Shown: positions 37,992-46,908, counted from the first letter of the stretch. The stretch is 64,000 bases of DNA from Flavobacterium xueshanense (GCF_900112975.1 NZ_FONQ01000006.1:1-64000); one strand, 5' to 3'. A program made the numbers and translations. Notes: generated by a model not told the origin, from the letters alone.

Positions 37992-39575
37992 ATGAATAAA
38001 CTTTTTTTTAGAGTACTTGTTTTATTAATGAGCTTGTCCCTAATTGGGATTATTCTAGTTCAGGTGTATTGGTTTAATACTTCATTTAAAAACAATGACG
38101 AGCAATTTAAATTTCATGTTAAGCAAGTTATTGGCAGTGTGGCTGATAAGATTCAAAAACAGGAAGCGTATAACTTTTATGATAAAATAAATCACTATCG
38201 TGACAGTACAGGAAAAGTACCAAAAAAGGATGATATATTGGAATTTTATTACGTTCAAAAAAATCCAAGAACCAATAAAACAATTATATATTCAAATAGT
38301 ATAATTTCTGAAGATTACAATATTTCACCTACGTTCTTTGATAAAAAATTTGATAGTGAAAAGTTTAAGAGCTTTAATTCTAAGCGTGTTACAGAAGTTT
38401 ACAACAATAATTCTATTGATAAATCCAACGTAACACAAAGTTTAATACCAGATATCAGGATTGAAAAAACCGGTAATTTAGATGTTTTAGATAATGCTTC
38501 ATTTGAAATATTTTATAAAGATTTTGCTTCTGTTTTACCAATTCAGGAAAGAGTTTCAAAAGAGACGTTGAATAAACTCATCAAAAAAGAATTAGAGGAA
38601 TCTGGTGTAAATACGAAATTTGAATTTAGTATTTACAATAATAATTTGGCCACTAATGTAAAATCGAACGAATTTAAATATAACAAAGAAGCAACGTACT
38701 CCACTCCGGTATTTACTGATAATGAAGGGAACAGTAAGTACCAATTGTTAGTTACTTTTCCCCACAAAAAGAAATTTTTATTATCTGAATTGGTAAGTAT
38801 AACGGTTCTTTCAATAATTTTTACATTAATTATTTTAATTGCGTATTCAAGCGCTTTAAATCAATTAATACGTCAACGTCAGATTTCTGAAATCAAGAAT
38901 GATTTTATCAATAACATGACACACGAGTTCAAAACTCCTATTGCTACAATTAATTTAGCTTTGGATGCCATCAGAAATCCAAAAATAATTGATGACAGAG
39001 AAAAGGTATTGCGATATCTGCAGATGATAAAAGATGAAAACAAGCGGATGCATGCACAAGTAGAAAATGTACTGCGCATCTCTAAATTAGAAAAGAAAGA
39101 ATTAAATATCATCAAAGAATCACATAATATCCATGACATAATAAACGACGCAATTGAGCACGTGAATTTGATTCTGGAAGATAGAGAGGGTACAATTAAA
39201 AGTCATTTTGATGCTGTAAGAACGACAGTTTTGATTAATGATGTTCATTTTACCAATGTAATTGTAAATATTCTGGAGAATGCTATTAAATATTCGCCAA
39301 ACGTTCCTGAAATTGAGATTTTTACTGAAAATATCAAGGACATGATTATTATTAAAGTAAAAGATAAAGGTTTGGGAATGAGTAAGATTGCTCAAAAAAG
39401 AATTTTTGAAAAATTTTACAGAGAACATACTGGCGATATTCACAATGTCAAAGGACATGGTTTAGGTTTATCGTATGTAAAAAGAATTGTTGACGACCAT
39501 AATGGTCAAGTTTATGTAGAAAGTGAAAAGGGAAAAGGGAGTACCTTCATAATAAAATTACCATTAATAAATTAG
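37992..39575 (+). CDS. Sensor histidine kinase (RprX-like)
   Basis: A 527-residue inner-membrane kinase. TM1 (about 6-27) and TM2 (about 260-283) bracket a periplasmic sensor domain of some 230 residues without a recognised ligand motif. HisKA has His 311 in NNMTHEFKTPIATI. The ATPase domain has NVIVNILENAIKYSPN (N box), KDKGLGMSKIAQKRIFEKFYRE and KGHGLGLSYVKRI. There is no clear HAMP domain. Three bases separate it from its response regulator. The pair resembles RprX/RprY of Bacteroides in size and order. Confidence 0.93.
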   Translation: MNKLFFRVLVLLMSLSLIGIILVQVYWFNTSFKNNDEQFKFHVKQVIGSVADKIQKQEAYNFYDKINHYRDSTGKVPKKDDILEFYYVQKNPRTNKTIIYSNSIISEDYNISPTFFDKKFDSEKFKSFNSKRVTEVYNNNSIDKSNVTQSLIPDIRIEKTGNLDVLDNASFEIFYKDFASVLPIQERVSKETLNKLIKKELEESGVNTKFEFSIYNNNLATNVKSNEFKYNKEATYSTPVFTDNEGNSKYQLLVTFPHKKKFLLSELVSITVLSIIFTLIILIAYSSALNQLIRQRQISEIKNDFINNMTHEFKTPIATINLALDAIRNPKIIDDREKVLRYLQMIKDENKRMHAQVENVLRISKLEKKELNIIKESHNIHDIINDAIEHVNLILEDREGTIKSHFDAVRTTVLINDVHFTNVIVNILENAIKYSPNVPEIEIFTENIKDMIIIKVKDKGLGMSKIAQKRIFEKFYREHTGDIHNVKGHGLGLSYVKRIVDDHNGQVYVESEKGKGSTFIIKLPLIN

Positions 39576-39578
39576 AAT

Positions 39579-40295
39579 ATGGAAAATGTAAATAAAAAAA
39601 TACTTCTAGTCGAAGATGACCTTAATTTTGGTGCAGTTTTAAAAGATTATTTAATGCTAAATGATTTTGATGTCACTTTGGCGAAAAATGGAATGGAAGG
39701 ATTTGAAAAATTCAAGAAAGATACTTTTGATTTATGTATTCTTGATGTGATGATGCCATACAAAGATGGATATACATTAGCTAAAGAAATCAGAGAAAAA
39801 AACAATGAAGTGCCAATCATTTTCTTGACAGCAAAATCGATGAAAGAAGATGTGTTGAAAGGTTATAAAGCAGGTGCTGATGATTACTTGAATAAACCTT
39901 TTGATTCGGAAGTATTGTTGATGAAAATAAAAGCCATAATTCAAAGAAAATCATCTGATACTAAAGCTGAGCAAGTACAATTTGAATTCAATATTGGTAA
40001 ATTTCATTTGAATTCAAAGCTTCGTTTTCTAACATTTAATAATGAAGAACCAATAAAATTGTCTCCAAAAGAGAATGAATTACTGAAAATGTTAATTCTT
40101 TATGAAAATGATTTGATGCCAAGAGAATTAGCCTTGACAAAAATCTGGAGGGATGATAACTATTTTACTTCAAGAAGTATGGACGTGTACATCGCTAAGC
40201 TGAGAAAGTATTTGAAACTGGACGAAGATGTAGAAATTTTAAACATCCACGGAGAAGGATTTAGATTAGTGGTTAAGAATAAAGTAGCAGAATAA
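39579..40295 (+). CDS. OmpR-family response regulator (RprY-like)
   Basis: A 238-residue regulator. The receiver has ILLVEDDLNFG, phospho-acceptor Asp 56 in LCILDVMMPYKDGY, Thr in FLTAKS and Lys in LNKPF. The winged-helix effector (about 140-235) has LSPKENELLKMLILYENDLMPRELALTKIWRDD and DVYIAKLRKYLK. It is controlled by the adjacent kinase and probably acts on envelope or stress genes. The transcript ends at a strong terminator. Confidence 0.95.
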   Translation: MENVNKKILLVEDDLNFGAVLKDYLMLNDFDVTLAKNGMEGFEKFKKDTFDLCILDVMMPYKDGYTLAKEIREKNNEVPIIFLTAKSMKEDVLKGYKAGADDYLNKPFDSEVLLMKIKAIIQRKSSDTKAEQVQFEFNIGKFHLNSKLRFLTFNNEEPIKLSPKENELLKMLILYENDLMPRELALTKIWRDDNYFTSRSMDVYIAKLRKYLKLDEDVEILNIHGEGFRLVVKNKVAE

Positions 40296-40303
40296 ATAGA
40301 TAC

Positions 40304-40330
40304 AAGCCTCAAGAAATTGAGGCTTTTTTT
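40304..40330 (+). terminator. Terminator of the two-component operon
   Basis: Stem AAGCCTCAA/TTGAGGCTT with a GAAA tetraloop-like loop and seven T, just after the regulator stop. Confidence 0.9.
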
Positions 40331-40348
40331 GGAACATAAAGACATATT

Positions 40349-41089
40349 TTATTTCCAGTTCAATTGCAAAGCAAAACTTGTCTTGTCCTCTTTTGTAATA
40401 GTAAAAGTAGTCTCTTTTTCGAAGATGCTTTCGTGAATGATGACTTTATCTTTTAGTGATAATTCTTTTAAGAAATTCATTTCAAAGCTTTCGATATGTT
40501 GATTCAGAATTAATTTCTCATCGACTAAATCCAAACACCATTCCAAATATTTGACATTGTTTACATGGTTTACAATGTCTAAATCAGATAAAAAGACATT
40601 TTTTTCGAAAACTATTTCTTTCTCATTATTGATATTAATTTTAGAAAAACCATCAATAGTAGCTCTTTTTTCAGGATAAAGCTCAAAATGTTCGAACGGC
40701 AATGCCAATCCTTCGGGCCGACGCTTTTTAGTATTAAATACCGCCCAAAAAGTCTCAGAACCTACAATTTTTTCTCCATTTACATGCATTTCCAACGCAC
40801 GTACGGATCGAGAATTTTCCAAAGAATTAATCCATGTTTTCACAGTTACGGTATCTCCCCATTTTGGTAATTTTGTGATTTCAACTCGCATTCGGCTTAA
40901 AACCCAAGCTTGGTCAAATTCCTGCATGTCCGTAAAACTGATTCCGCCAACTTCGGAATGTGCTGCTGCTGTTAATTGTAAAATATTACACAAATCAGTG
41001 TATTTTAAAAATCCATTTGGCGCACACTGCGTAAAATTGATTTCCCAGTCTTTGCTGAGAATGGAGGTGAAGTTTGGAGAGATAGGCAT
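40349..41089 (-). CDS. Acyl-ACP thioesterase
   Basis: A 246-residue double hot-dog thioesterase that releases fatty acids from acyl carrier protein. The N-terminal half has FLKYTDLCNILQLTAAAHSEVGG and WVLSRMRVEITKLPKWGDTVTVKTWI. The C-terminal half has the catalytic region LSDLDIVNHVNNVKYLEWCLD (Asp, Asn and His). Cytosolic, with no transit peptide as in plant FatA/FatB. It is 45 bases downstream of miaA, with a heptamer array between. Confidence 0.9.
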   Translation of the reverse strand: MPISPNFTSILSKDWEINFTQCAPNGFLKYTDLCNILQLTAAAHSEVGGISFTDMQEFDQAWVLSRMRVEITKLPKWGDTVTVKTWINSLENSRSVRALEMHVNGEKIVGSETFWAVFNTKKRRPEGLALPFEHFELYPEKRATIDGFSKININNEKEIVFEKNVFLSDLDIVNHVNNVKYLEWCLDLVDEKLILNQHIESFEMNFLKELSLKDKVIIHESIFEKETTFTITKEDKTSFALQLNWK

Positions 41090-41095
41090 GGAGAG

Positions 41096-41123
41096 AATTA
41101 TGAATTATAAATTGTTAATTTGG
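41096..41123. repeat. Seven-base-period array
   Basis: Four units beginning AATT at exact seven-base spacing (AATTATG, AATTATA, AATTGTT, AATTTGG) between the thioesterase start and the miaA end. Confidence 0.6.
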
Positions 41124-41134
41124 ATTCTTTAGTT

Positions 41135-42052
41135 TTATTTTTTCGAATTGATGTAATCCACAATAGTTTCATACGGAGTTTCGAAATCAAACCATTTTGT
41201 ATTTTCATTTCTTTTGAACCAAGTCAATTGGCGTTTTGAAAATCGTCTTGTGTTTTTCTTTATTTCTTCAATGGCAAATTCCAATGAAATTTCTCTGTCA
41301 AAATACCTGAATAACTCTCTGTAACCAACTGTTTGTAGCGCATTGAGTTCTTTGTTCGGAAATAACGTTTTTGCTTCAGCCAGAAGACCTTCGTTCATCA
41401 TAATGTCAACACGTTGATTGATTCGGTTGTAAATTATCTTTCTGTCCGCTTCCAGACCAATTAAAATAGGAGTGAACTTTCTACTATTTTTTTTCTGGTT
41501 TAAAAAAGATGAATACGGTTTTCCAGAACCCAGGCATACTTCTACAAAACGCATCATTCGTTGCGGGTTTTGCAATGTTTGAGGATTCTCAGCAGTCAAA
41601 GTTTTGTAATAATCGGGATCTAAAATTTCGAGTTTTTGTTGCAAATATCCAATTCCCAGTTTTTCAGAGTTTTTGTTTATTTCAGTGCGTACTCCAGCAT
41701 CTATTTCGGGAAATTCATCAAAACCTTTTAGAATTGCATCTACGTATAATCCGGAACCACCCACCAGAATCGCGTAATCATTGGTCAAAAATAGTTCGTC
41801 CAGTTTTGCAATCGCTTCTTTTTCGAAATTCCCAACGGTATAATTCTCGGAAATCGATTTGTTTTGGATGAAATGGTGATTTGCTGCAGCTAATTCTGAT
41901 TCATTGGGAACTGCTGTTCCAATGGTCATTTCCTTGAAAAACTGTCTGCTGTCACAGGAAATGATTTCACAATTGAAGTAGTTTGCTAAAATAATGCTTA
42001 AGGAAGTTTTTCCTATAGCTGTAGGTCCGATGATAGTGATTAGGTATTTCAT
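41135..42052 (-). CDS. miaA: tRNA dimethylallyltransferase
   Basis: Adds a dimethylallyl group to A37 of tRNAs reading UNN codons. The 305 residues contain the P-loop IIGPTAIGKTSL, ISCDSRQFFKEMTIGTAVP, LVGGSGLYVDAILKGFD, QRMMRFVEVCLGSGKP, and the C-terminal LNALQTVGYRELFRYFD and TRRFSKRQLTWFKRN. The QFFKEM in place of the common QVYRGM is a family-level variation. The degenerate repeat copy D lies just upstream of the start. Confidence 0.96.
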   Translation of the reverse strand: MKYLITIIGPTAIGKTSLSIILANYFNCEIISCDSRQFFKEMTIGTAVPNESELAAANHHFIQNKSISENYTVGNFEKEAIAKLDELFLTNDYAILVGGSGLYVDAILKGFDEFPEIDAGVRTEINKNSEKLGIGYLQQKLEILDPDYYKTLTAENPQTLQNPQRMMRFVEVCLGSGKPYSSFLNQKKNSRKFTPILIGLEADRKIIYNRINQRVDIMMNEGLLAEAKTLFPNKELNALQTVGYRELFRYFDREISLEFAIEEIKKNTRRFSKRQLTWFKRNENTKWFDFETPYETIVDYINSKK

Positions 42053-42058
42053 ATTTTT

Positions 42059-42138
42059 TAGCCCAGATGGAAACGGAAACCCCGCAGTTATGAAAGTTAG
42101 TTTTTCTTGGTGTAAAAGAGCGACTGTAGGAAGCTCCT
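42059..42138 (-). repeat. Interspersed structured repeat, copy D (degenerate, inverted)
   Basis: Read on the minus strand: AGGAGCTTCCTACAGTCGCT ... TTCCATCTGGGCTA, 80 bp. The ends match copies A-C. The outer pairing can still form as AGC and CAG with CTG and GCT. The inner part has no clear long stem, so this copy is decayed or belongs to a different subtype. Confidence 0.6.
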
Positions 42139-42198
42139 TTTATGCCTTAGAAAAACAACTGAAATAACGAGGAGTTGCAGTGTACAGCTGGAATTGCT

Positions 42199-43041
42199 TC
42201 AAATTAATAAATTATAGTTCTGCTCCGCAATGGAAACAGTATTTGGCATTAAATTCGTGGCCTTCGGTTCCGCAAACAGTGCATGAATTAATTTTTCTGC
42301 CCTTGATTTTTTACGGTTACTGTTTGCAAATTCAACCGAAACAATTCCTGTAAGAACGGCTATTATTCCGTAACCCATAATCATTATTACCGACGCGATG
42401 GCTTGTCCCAATGGCGTAATGGGCGAAATATCTCCGTAGCCTACTGTTGTGTGCGTGACTATAGTCCAATAAATACTGATTGGAATACTAGTGAATCCTC
42501 CTTCTTCTCCTTTGACGACATACATTACGGAACCGATTATGATACTGCTGATGAGAATAAAATAGATAAAAATCAGTATTTTTCCTCTACTGGCAATCAA
42601 CGCTTCTTTTAAATGTGTGGACTGCCTGGAGAACTCAGGATGATTTAAAATTTTAAATAAACACAATAATCGGAGTGCTCTGACGACTGTTAAAATACTG
42701 GTTCCAACAAAGAACAACGAGAAATAGATGGGTAAAGTCGCTATCAAATCAATAATTCCATAGAAACTAAAGATGAATTTGAGTGGTTTTTTGAGAGAAA
42801 TAATGCGGAGTAGGTATTCTAAAGTGAAGAATATTGTAATAACCCACTCCAAAATAATAAGTTCTTTGTGGTATTTTGTATCAAAATCTTTTACAGTTTC
42901 AAACATCACGATTACGACACTTATCAAAATTACGCCTAAAAGAACGAGATCAAATAATCGTCCGGAAGCTGTGTTGGTTCCGTAAATTACGACTTTTGTC
43001 CTTTGCCTGAAAGCGTCGAATTTTGACTTTATTCTTTGCAT
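42199..43041 (-). CDS. Voltage-gated-type potassium channel (six-TM ion transporter)
   Basis: A 280-residue ion channel with six hydrophobic segments. The S4-like segment LTVVRALRLLCLFKIL has only three basic residues, and the selectivity filter TVGYGD in TIVTHTTVGYGDISP identifies potassium. The C-terminal tail after S6 (KKSRAEKLIHALFAEPKATN) is short, with no regulatory RCK domain. It probably acts as a tetramer in the inner membrane. Confidence 0.93.
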   Translation of the reverse strand: MQRIKSKFDAFRQRTKVVIYGTNTASGRLFDLVLLGVILISVVIVMFETVKDFDTKYHKELIILEWVITIFFTLEYLLRIISLKKPLKFIFSFYGIIDLIATLPIYFSLFFVGTSILTVVRALRLLCLFKILNHPEFSRQSTHLKEALIASRGKILIFIYFILISSIIIGSVMYVVKGEEGGFTSIPISIYWTIVTHTTVGYGDISPITPLGQAIASVIMIMGYGIIAVLTGIVSVEFANSNRKKSRAEKLIHALFAEPKATNLMPNTVSIAEQNYNLLI

Positions 43042-43065
43042 ATTTATTTAGGAATTGGCATGCGT

Positions 43066-44427
43066 TTAGAATTTTACAGTCTTTAACGTTTGATTTTTTC
43101 GGATGTGTCCTTGAATAATATTTTTGGCGTCACGGTTATTTTGCATCGGAATAATGATGTTCCTCAATATTTCGATATTGTTAATTTGATAGTTTAAATC
43201 ATAGAAAGCATAACCTTTATAAATCCCGTTTTCTATCAAAACTGCTGAACGTTCGCTGATGGTTCTTCCTTTATCAATCAAAACCATATTTTGATTTTGG
43301 AATGTATTTTTCTCTATAAAATTTTGTACTCTGGCATTGTATTCTTCGGGTGAAACCTCGCCAATACAAGCACCGTCACACTCTTTTATACTGTATTGAA
43401 AACAGTTTGTTTTGGAATGATACAAACCGCTAAGTTTTTGACATAAATTGTAATGGGAAGTGATTCTGAACAACGCATTTTTTCCTTCTTGAATGGAAGT
43501 AAAAGAGGTGATTTCTTTTTTTCGGCCATCTGTTTTTTGAAGTTTCAAATTAATGTATCCCTTTTCATCTTTTTCCGCATACAAAGCCAATTGAAAGATA
43601 CTTTTTCGCTGTGCTCTGTTGTAGATGGGCTTATTAATTTTTATTTCTTCACTTTCTTTCAATAATGCAATCAATTCACTTCCGGTTTCATCATACGTTA
43701 CCGTAAAAACTTCGGCTTGAATCTTTTTACATTTAGTGGAAGTTCCTGTAAAATGCTGGTTGATGCGTTTTTTTATATTTCGGCTTTTGCCAATGTAAAC
43801 CAAGTTCCCTTTTTCGTTGTGAATATAATATACTCCTGTTTTAGAGGGTAAGCCGGCAACAATATCTAGTAATTTTGGCGCAATTCCTTTTTCGATTTCC
43901 AGTTTTATAAAATCCTTTACGATTTCTTTTTCTAAATCTTTTTCTAAAAGGATTTTAAATAATTTCACAGTCGCCAAAGCATCACCGCTTGCTCTGTGGC
44001 GATCTGCCATTGGGATTCCAAGAGCACGAACGAGTTTCCCCAAACTGTGGGATGGCTGTTCCGGTAATAATTTTTTTGATAATTCGACTGTGCAAATTGT
44101 TTTGGCTTCAAAATCATACCCTAATCGTCGGAATTCAGTTCGTAGGATTCTGTAGTCAAAAGAGGCATTATGAGCCACAATGACACAATCATTTGTCATT
44201 TCGATGATGCGTTTTGCTACTTCGAAAAACTTGGGAGCAGATTGCAACATGGCATTGTTGATTCCGGTCAGTTTTACAACAAATGGCTGAATTGGGATTT
44301 CCGGATTTACCAAACTGATGAATTGATCTACTATTTCGTGACCATCAAATTTATAAATGGCGATTTCAGTGATTCCTTCTTCGTTAAATTGTCCTCCAGT
44401 GGTTTCTATGTCTAGTATTGCGTACAT
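43066..44427 (-). CDS. DnaQ-type 3'-5' exonuclease fused to a UvrC-like GIY-YIG nuclease
   Basis: A 453-residue fusion. The exonuclease domain (1-165) has YAILDIETTG (Asp 6, Glu 8), VAHNASFDYRIL and HRASGDALATVKL (DEDDh type). A GIY-YIG domain (198-275) has GVYYIHNEKGNLVYIGKSRNIKKRINQHF. The C-terminal part has CDGACIGEVSPEEYNARVQNFIE, which mirrors UvrC after its nuclease domain. The start at 44427 is used because the frame extension to 44445 is made of repeat sequence. Role in excision repair or nick processing is inferred; fusions of this kind occur in several phyla. Confidence 0.9.
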   Translation of the reverse strand: MYAILDIETTGGQFNEEGITEIAIYKFDGHEIVDQFISLVNPEIPIQPFVVKLTGINNAMLQSAPKFFEVAKRIIEMTNDCVIVAHNASFDYRILRTEFRRLGYDFEAKTICTVELSKKLLPEQPSHSLGKLVRALGIPMADRHRASGDALATVKLFKILLEKDLEKEIVKDFIKLEIEKGIAPKLLDIVAGLPSKTGVYYIHNEKGNLVYIGKSRNIKKRINQHFTGTSTKCKKIQAEVFTVTYDETGSELIALLKESEEIKINKPIYNRAQRKSIFQLALYAEKDEKGYINLKLQKTDGRKKEITSFTSIQEGKNALFRITSHYNLCQKLSGLYHSKTNCFQYSIKECDGACIGEVSPEEYNARVQNFIEKNTFQNQNMVLIDKGRTISERSAVLIENGIYKGYAFYDLNYQINNIEILRNIIIPMQNNRDAKNIIQGHIRKNQTLKTVKF

Positions 44428-44430
44428 TTT

Positions 44431-44600
44431 CAATGTCAATTTCAAAAATCAATAGCAATGTCAATTTCAAAAATCAATTACAATAACAGAGTCAATTTTA
44501 AAATCAAATATCAATTTTAAAAATCTAAAAAATTGAATATTGTAATTGCTATTGTAATTGCTATTGAAAAAATATTGTAATTGCCATTGTAATTGTTAAT
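44431..44600. repeat. Direct and inverted repeat block flanking the four-helix-bundle gene
   Basis: Two perfect 23-base copies start at 44431 and 44456 (CAATGTCAATTTC...). A decayed third unit follows near 44491. The right half has ATTGTAATTGCT twice in tandem (44539-44562) and related pieces to 44597. Left and right halves contain complementary CAATAGCAAT and ATTGCTATTG, so the block is a large imperfect dyad. It separates the DnaQ/GIY-YIG gene from the four-helix-bundle gene. Confidence 0.8.
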
Positions 44601-44603
44601 GAA

Positions 44604-44972
44604 TTATTTTTTATTGTTAATCATTTTTGAAGCGATAGCTATAAGTTCTTCAACTTCTGTCAAAAGCCACTTTCTTTCTTCTAAATCTCCTGTTTTTATA
44701 TAATCAAGAACTTTTAATGAATTTCTGGACTCTTTGAGTTCCTTAACGGAAAGAGAAACTTTAAATATAAAATCTCTACTTGTTATTGTTCCTTGAGCCT
44801 CTCCGTAATTCAGTGAAGAACTTCCGGATGATCTTATCAGTTGGTTTTTGTAATATTCAATTTCATAAGACTTTTCTAATTTTCTAACAAAGAAAATACA
44901 TTCACCTGCAAATCGAACTAAACGGTCTTCAAAACTGTATATTTTTTCAAAATTAGGTTCGTTTATTTGCAT
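44604..44972 (-). CDS. Four-helix-bundle (S23 / 23S-intervening-sequence-type) protein
   Basis: A 122-residue all-helical protein: FEDRLVRFAGECIFFVRKLEKSYEIEYYKNQLIRSSGSSSLNYGEAQGTITSRDFIFKVSLSVKELKESRNSLKVL. This is the pattern of the S23 family first found in intervening sequences of 23S rRNA genes and related to the Avd accessory protein of diversity-generating retroelements. No reverse transcriptase and no rRNA gene is nearby. The repeat block abuts its 3' end. The function of such solitary copies is unknown; nucleic-acid binding is inferred from basic surface residues in the family. Confidence 0.88.
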   Translation of the reverse strand: MQINEPNFEKIYSFEDRLVRFAGECIFFVRKLEKSYEIEYYKNQLIRSSGSSSLNYGEAQGTITSRDFIFKVSLSVKELKESRNSLKVLDYIKTGDLEERKWLLTEVEELIAIASKMINNKK

Positions 44973-44999
44973 TTTTATTGAAATTGAATTTCGTTATAG

Positions 45000-45653
45000 C
45001 TAATTTCGTCCTCCAAAGATACTACTTCCTATTCGAACCATTGTGCTTCCGCATTCAATTGCGAGTTGATAATCGCCGGACATTCCCATCGAAAGAATGG
45101 TGAATTGTGAATTATTAATTTTGAATTGATCAAAAATAGATTTTAAATGAGTAAATTCTTTTTTGACTTGTTCTTTATTATCTGTGAAAGTAGCCATTCC
45201 CATTAATCCAACAATTCTAATATTCTTCAGTTCCTGAATTTCGTTTGATGATACAAGGGAAGCGAGTTCTTCCTCGTCAAGACCAAATTTAGTTTCTTCT
45301 TCGGCAATATGTATTTGTAATAAACAATCGATGATTCTGTTGTTTTTTTTACCTTGTTTATTGATTTCCTCAAGTAATTTCAAACTATCCACACCGTGAA
45401 TCAAGCTCACAAACGGTGCCATAAATTTGACTTTATTTGTCTGAACGTGACCTATCATGTGCCATTGAATGTCTTTTGGAATTTGGTCCCATTTCTCGGC
45501 CATTTCCTGAATTTTATTTTCTCCAAAAATGCGCTGACCAGCTTCATAGGCTTCCATTAAATCCGAAACAGGTTTGGTTTTTGAAACCGCAACTAAGGTT
45601 ACATGTTTTGGTAAAGTGGATTTTATTTGGAGTAAATTTGTTGCTATTGCCAT
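45000..45653 (-). CDS. YggS-family pyridoxal phosphate homeostasis protein
   Basis: A 217-residue PLP-binding TIM-barrel protein, fold type III. It has LVAVSKTKPVSDL with the PLP-linked Lys, FGENKIQEMAEKW, WHMIGHVQTNKVK, LMGMATF, LSMGMSGDY and GSTMVRIGSSIFGGR. It regulates vitamin B6 and amino-acid homeostasis rather than acting as an enzyme. A seven-base-period array lies inside the coding sequence (45096-45130) and encodes about QFKINNSQFTI, with no length change relative to the family. Confidence 0.95.
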   Translation of the reverse strand: MAIATNLLQIKSTLPKHVTLVAVSKTKPVSDLMEAYEAGQRIFGENKIQEMAEKWDQIPKDIQWHMIGHVQTNKVKFMAPFVSLIHGVDSLKLLEEINKQGKKNNRIIDCLLQIHIAEEETKFGLDEEELASLVSSNEIQELKNIRIVGLMGMATFTDNKEQVKKEFTHLKSIFDQFKINNSQFTILSMGMSGDYQLAIECGSTMVRIGSSIFGGRN

Positions 45654-45687
45654 TTTAATAGTATGATTTTTATAAGGTTATTGAAAT

Positions 45688-46908
45688 CTAAAGTTCATAC
45701 ACGACCAATCCGCTTCGGAATTTAGGTTCAATATACGTGCTTTTTGGGGGCATAATTAGATTGGCATCGGCTAATGCTTTTATTTCTCCAATGTTCGAAG
45801 GGAATAATATAAAACCGATTTCAAATTCTCCTTGATCAATTTTATTTTTTATTTCTAAAATAGATTGTTTTCCTGAAAGATATTCGATTCGTTCGTCATT
45901 TCGTAAATCTTCAATGGCAAGAATAGGCAGCAACACTTTTTTGTATAAAATTTGTGTGTCTAAAGTATCCAAAGCAGTTAAGAAAATTTCATTTTCTTTT
46001 CGTAAAATTAAACTGTAAAACTCATTGTCCAGATACATTCCGAAATGATGCTTTTGGGAAGGGTGAAAAGGTTGCTGAAATTTATTTTCAAGAATAAAAT
46101 CCTTTTCTAATTCTTTGATAAAATCTTCTTTTGATAAACCGTTTAAATCTTTTACTAAACGATTGAATTCGTATATTTTGACATTATTTTCGGAAATTAA
46201 ATAGCTCAGGATGTGATTTTTTGCTGTATTCCCTGGATCATCATTTTCCTCAGATAATAACTTCAGTGCTTCGGTGCGATGGTGACCGTCAGCGATATAA
46301 AGATTATCTGTCTTTTCAAATATATTTTGCAACCAATTGATTTCTAATGCGTCTTCAATTTTCCACATATAATGAATTTCTTTTTTCGTCGTTGAAAATT
46401 CAAAATCAGCTAATTTTTGGGTACAATCAAAAATCCAATTTTCAATCGTTTTATTATCTGGGTAGGTCATTAAAACAGGTTCGGTATTGAACTCTGAATA
46501 TTTCATATATTCTTTTAATAATCGAACTCTGAAAGCAATAATATCTTCGTGTTTTTTAATGATATTGTTGCAATAGTCAACTACACTTGTACCTACGATA
46601 ATTCCAGTGAAAGAGTGTGTTTTGGTAACAATCTTATGAATATAAATTGCGGGTTTATTGTCTTTTATTAAAATAAGTTCATTTTTGAAATCCTCGTATT
46701 TTTGATGTACTTGTCGGTATCTTTTTTCAAAAGAAACGGTTTCAGGATTGGTATATGCAGGCTTTAGAATATGTAAAAAGGACAACGGATTAAAATCCAA
46801 TTGTGCCGCTAATTCAGCATTTACATATTCTTCATAAGAACGACAAGTGACAAGACAAACTTTATCACGAGTGGGACGAACTGCTTTAAAAGGAACTATT
46901 TTAGCCAT
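45688..46908 (-). CDS. DUF1015-family protein
   Basis: A 406-residue cytosolic protein of the DUF1015 family: MAKIVPFKAVRPTRDKV, NPLSFLHILKPAY, YIHKIVTKTHSFTGIIVGTSVVDYCNNIIKKHE, LYIADGHHRTEALKLL (the conserved GHHR motif) and a C-terminal FPSNIGEIKALADANLIMPPKSTYIEPKFRSGLVV. The family resembles ParB/SerK-type kinases and has been proposed as a kinase-like enzyme; this is uncertain. A repeat hairpin lies between it and the upstream dehydrogenase gene. Confidence 0.9.
   Translation of the reverse strand: MAKIVPFKAVRPTRDKVCLVTCRSYEEYVNAELAAQLDFNPLSFLHILKPAYTNPETVSFEKRYRQVHQKYEDFKNELILIKDNKPAIYIHKIVTKTHSFTGIIVGTSVVDYCNNIIKKHEDIIAFRVRLLKEYMKYSEFNTEPVLMTYPDNKTIENWIFDCTQKLADFEFSTTKKEIHYMWKIEDALEINWLQNIFEKTDNLYIADGHHRTEALKLLSEENDDPGNTAKNHILSYLISENNVKIYEFNRLVKDLNGLSKEDFIKELEKDFILENKFQQPFHPSQKHHFGMYLDNEFYSLILRKENEIFLTALDTLDTQILYKKVLLPILAIEDLRNDERIEYLSGKQSILEIKNKIDQGEFEIGFILFPSNIGEIKALADANLIMPPKSTYIEPKFRSGLVVYEL

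Noticed and set aside
44431-44600. Possible CRISPR array
   Set aside because: Two perfect direct copies only, spaced by two bases, with no unique spacers and no cas genes. The block is a dyad of simple repeats.
44604-44972. Diversity-generating retroelement around the Avd-like protein
   Set aside because: There is no reverse transcriptase, template repeat or variable repeat nearby.
45096-45130. Insertion of a repeat into YggS
   Set aside because: The distance between flanking conserved motifs equals that in other YggS proteins, so it is not an insertion. Only the periodicity is kept as an observation.
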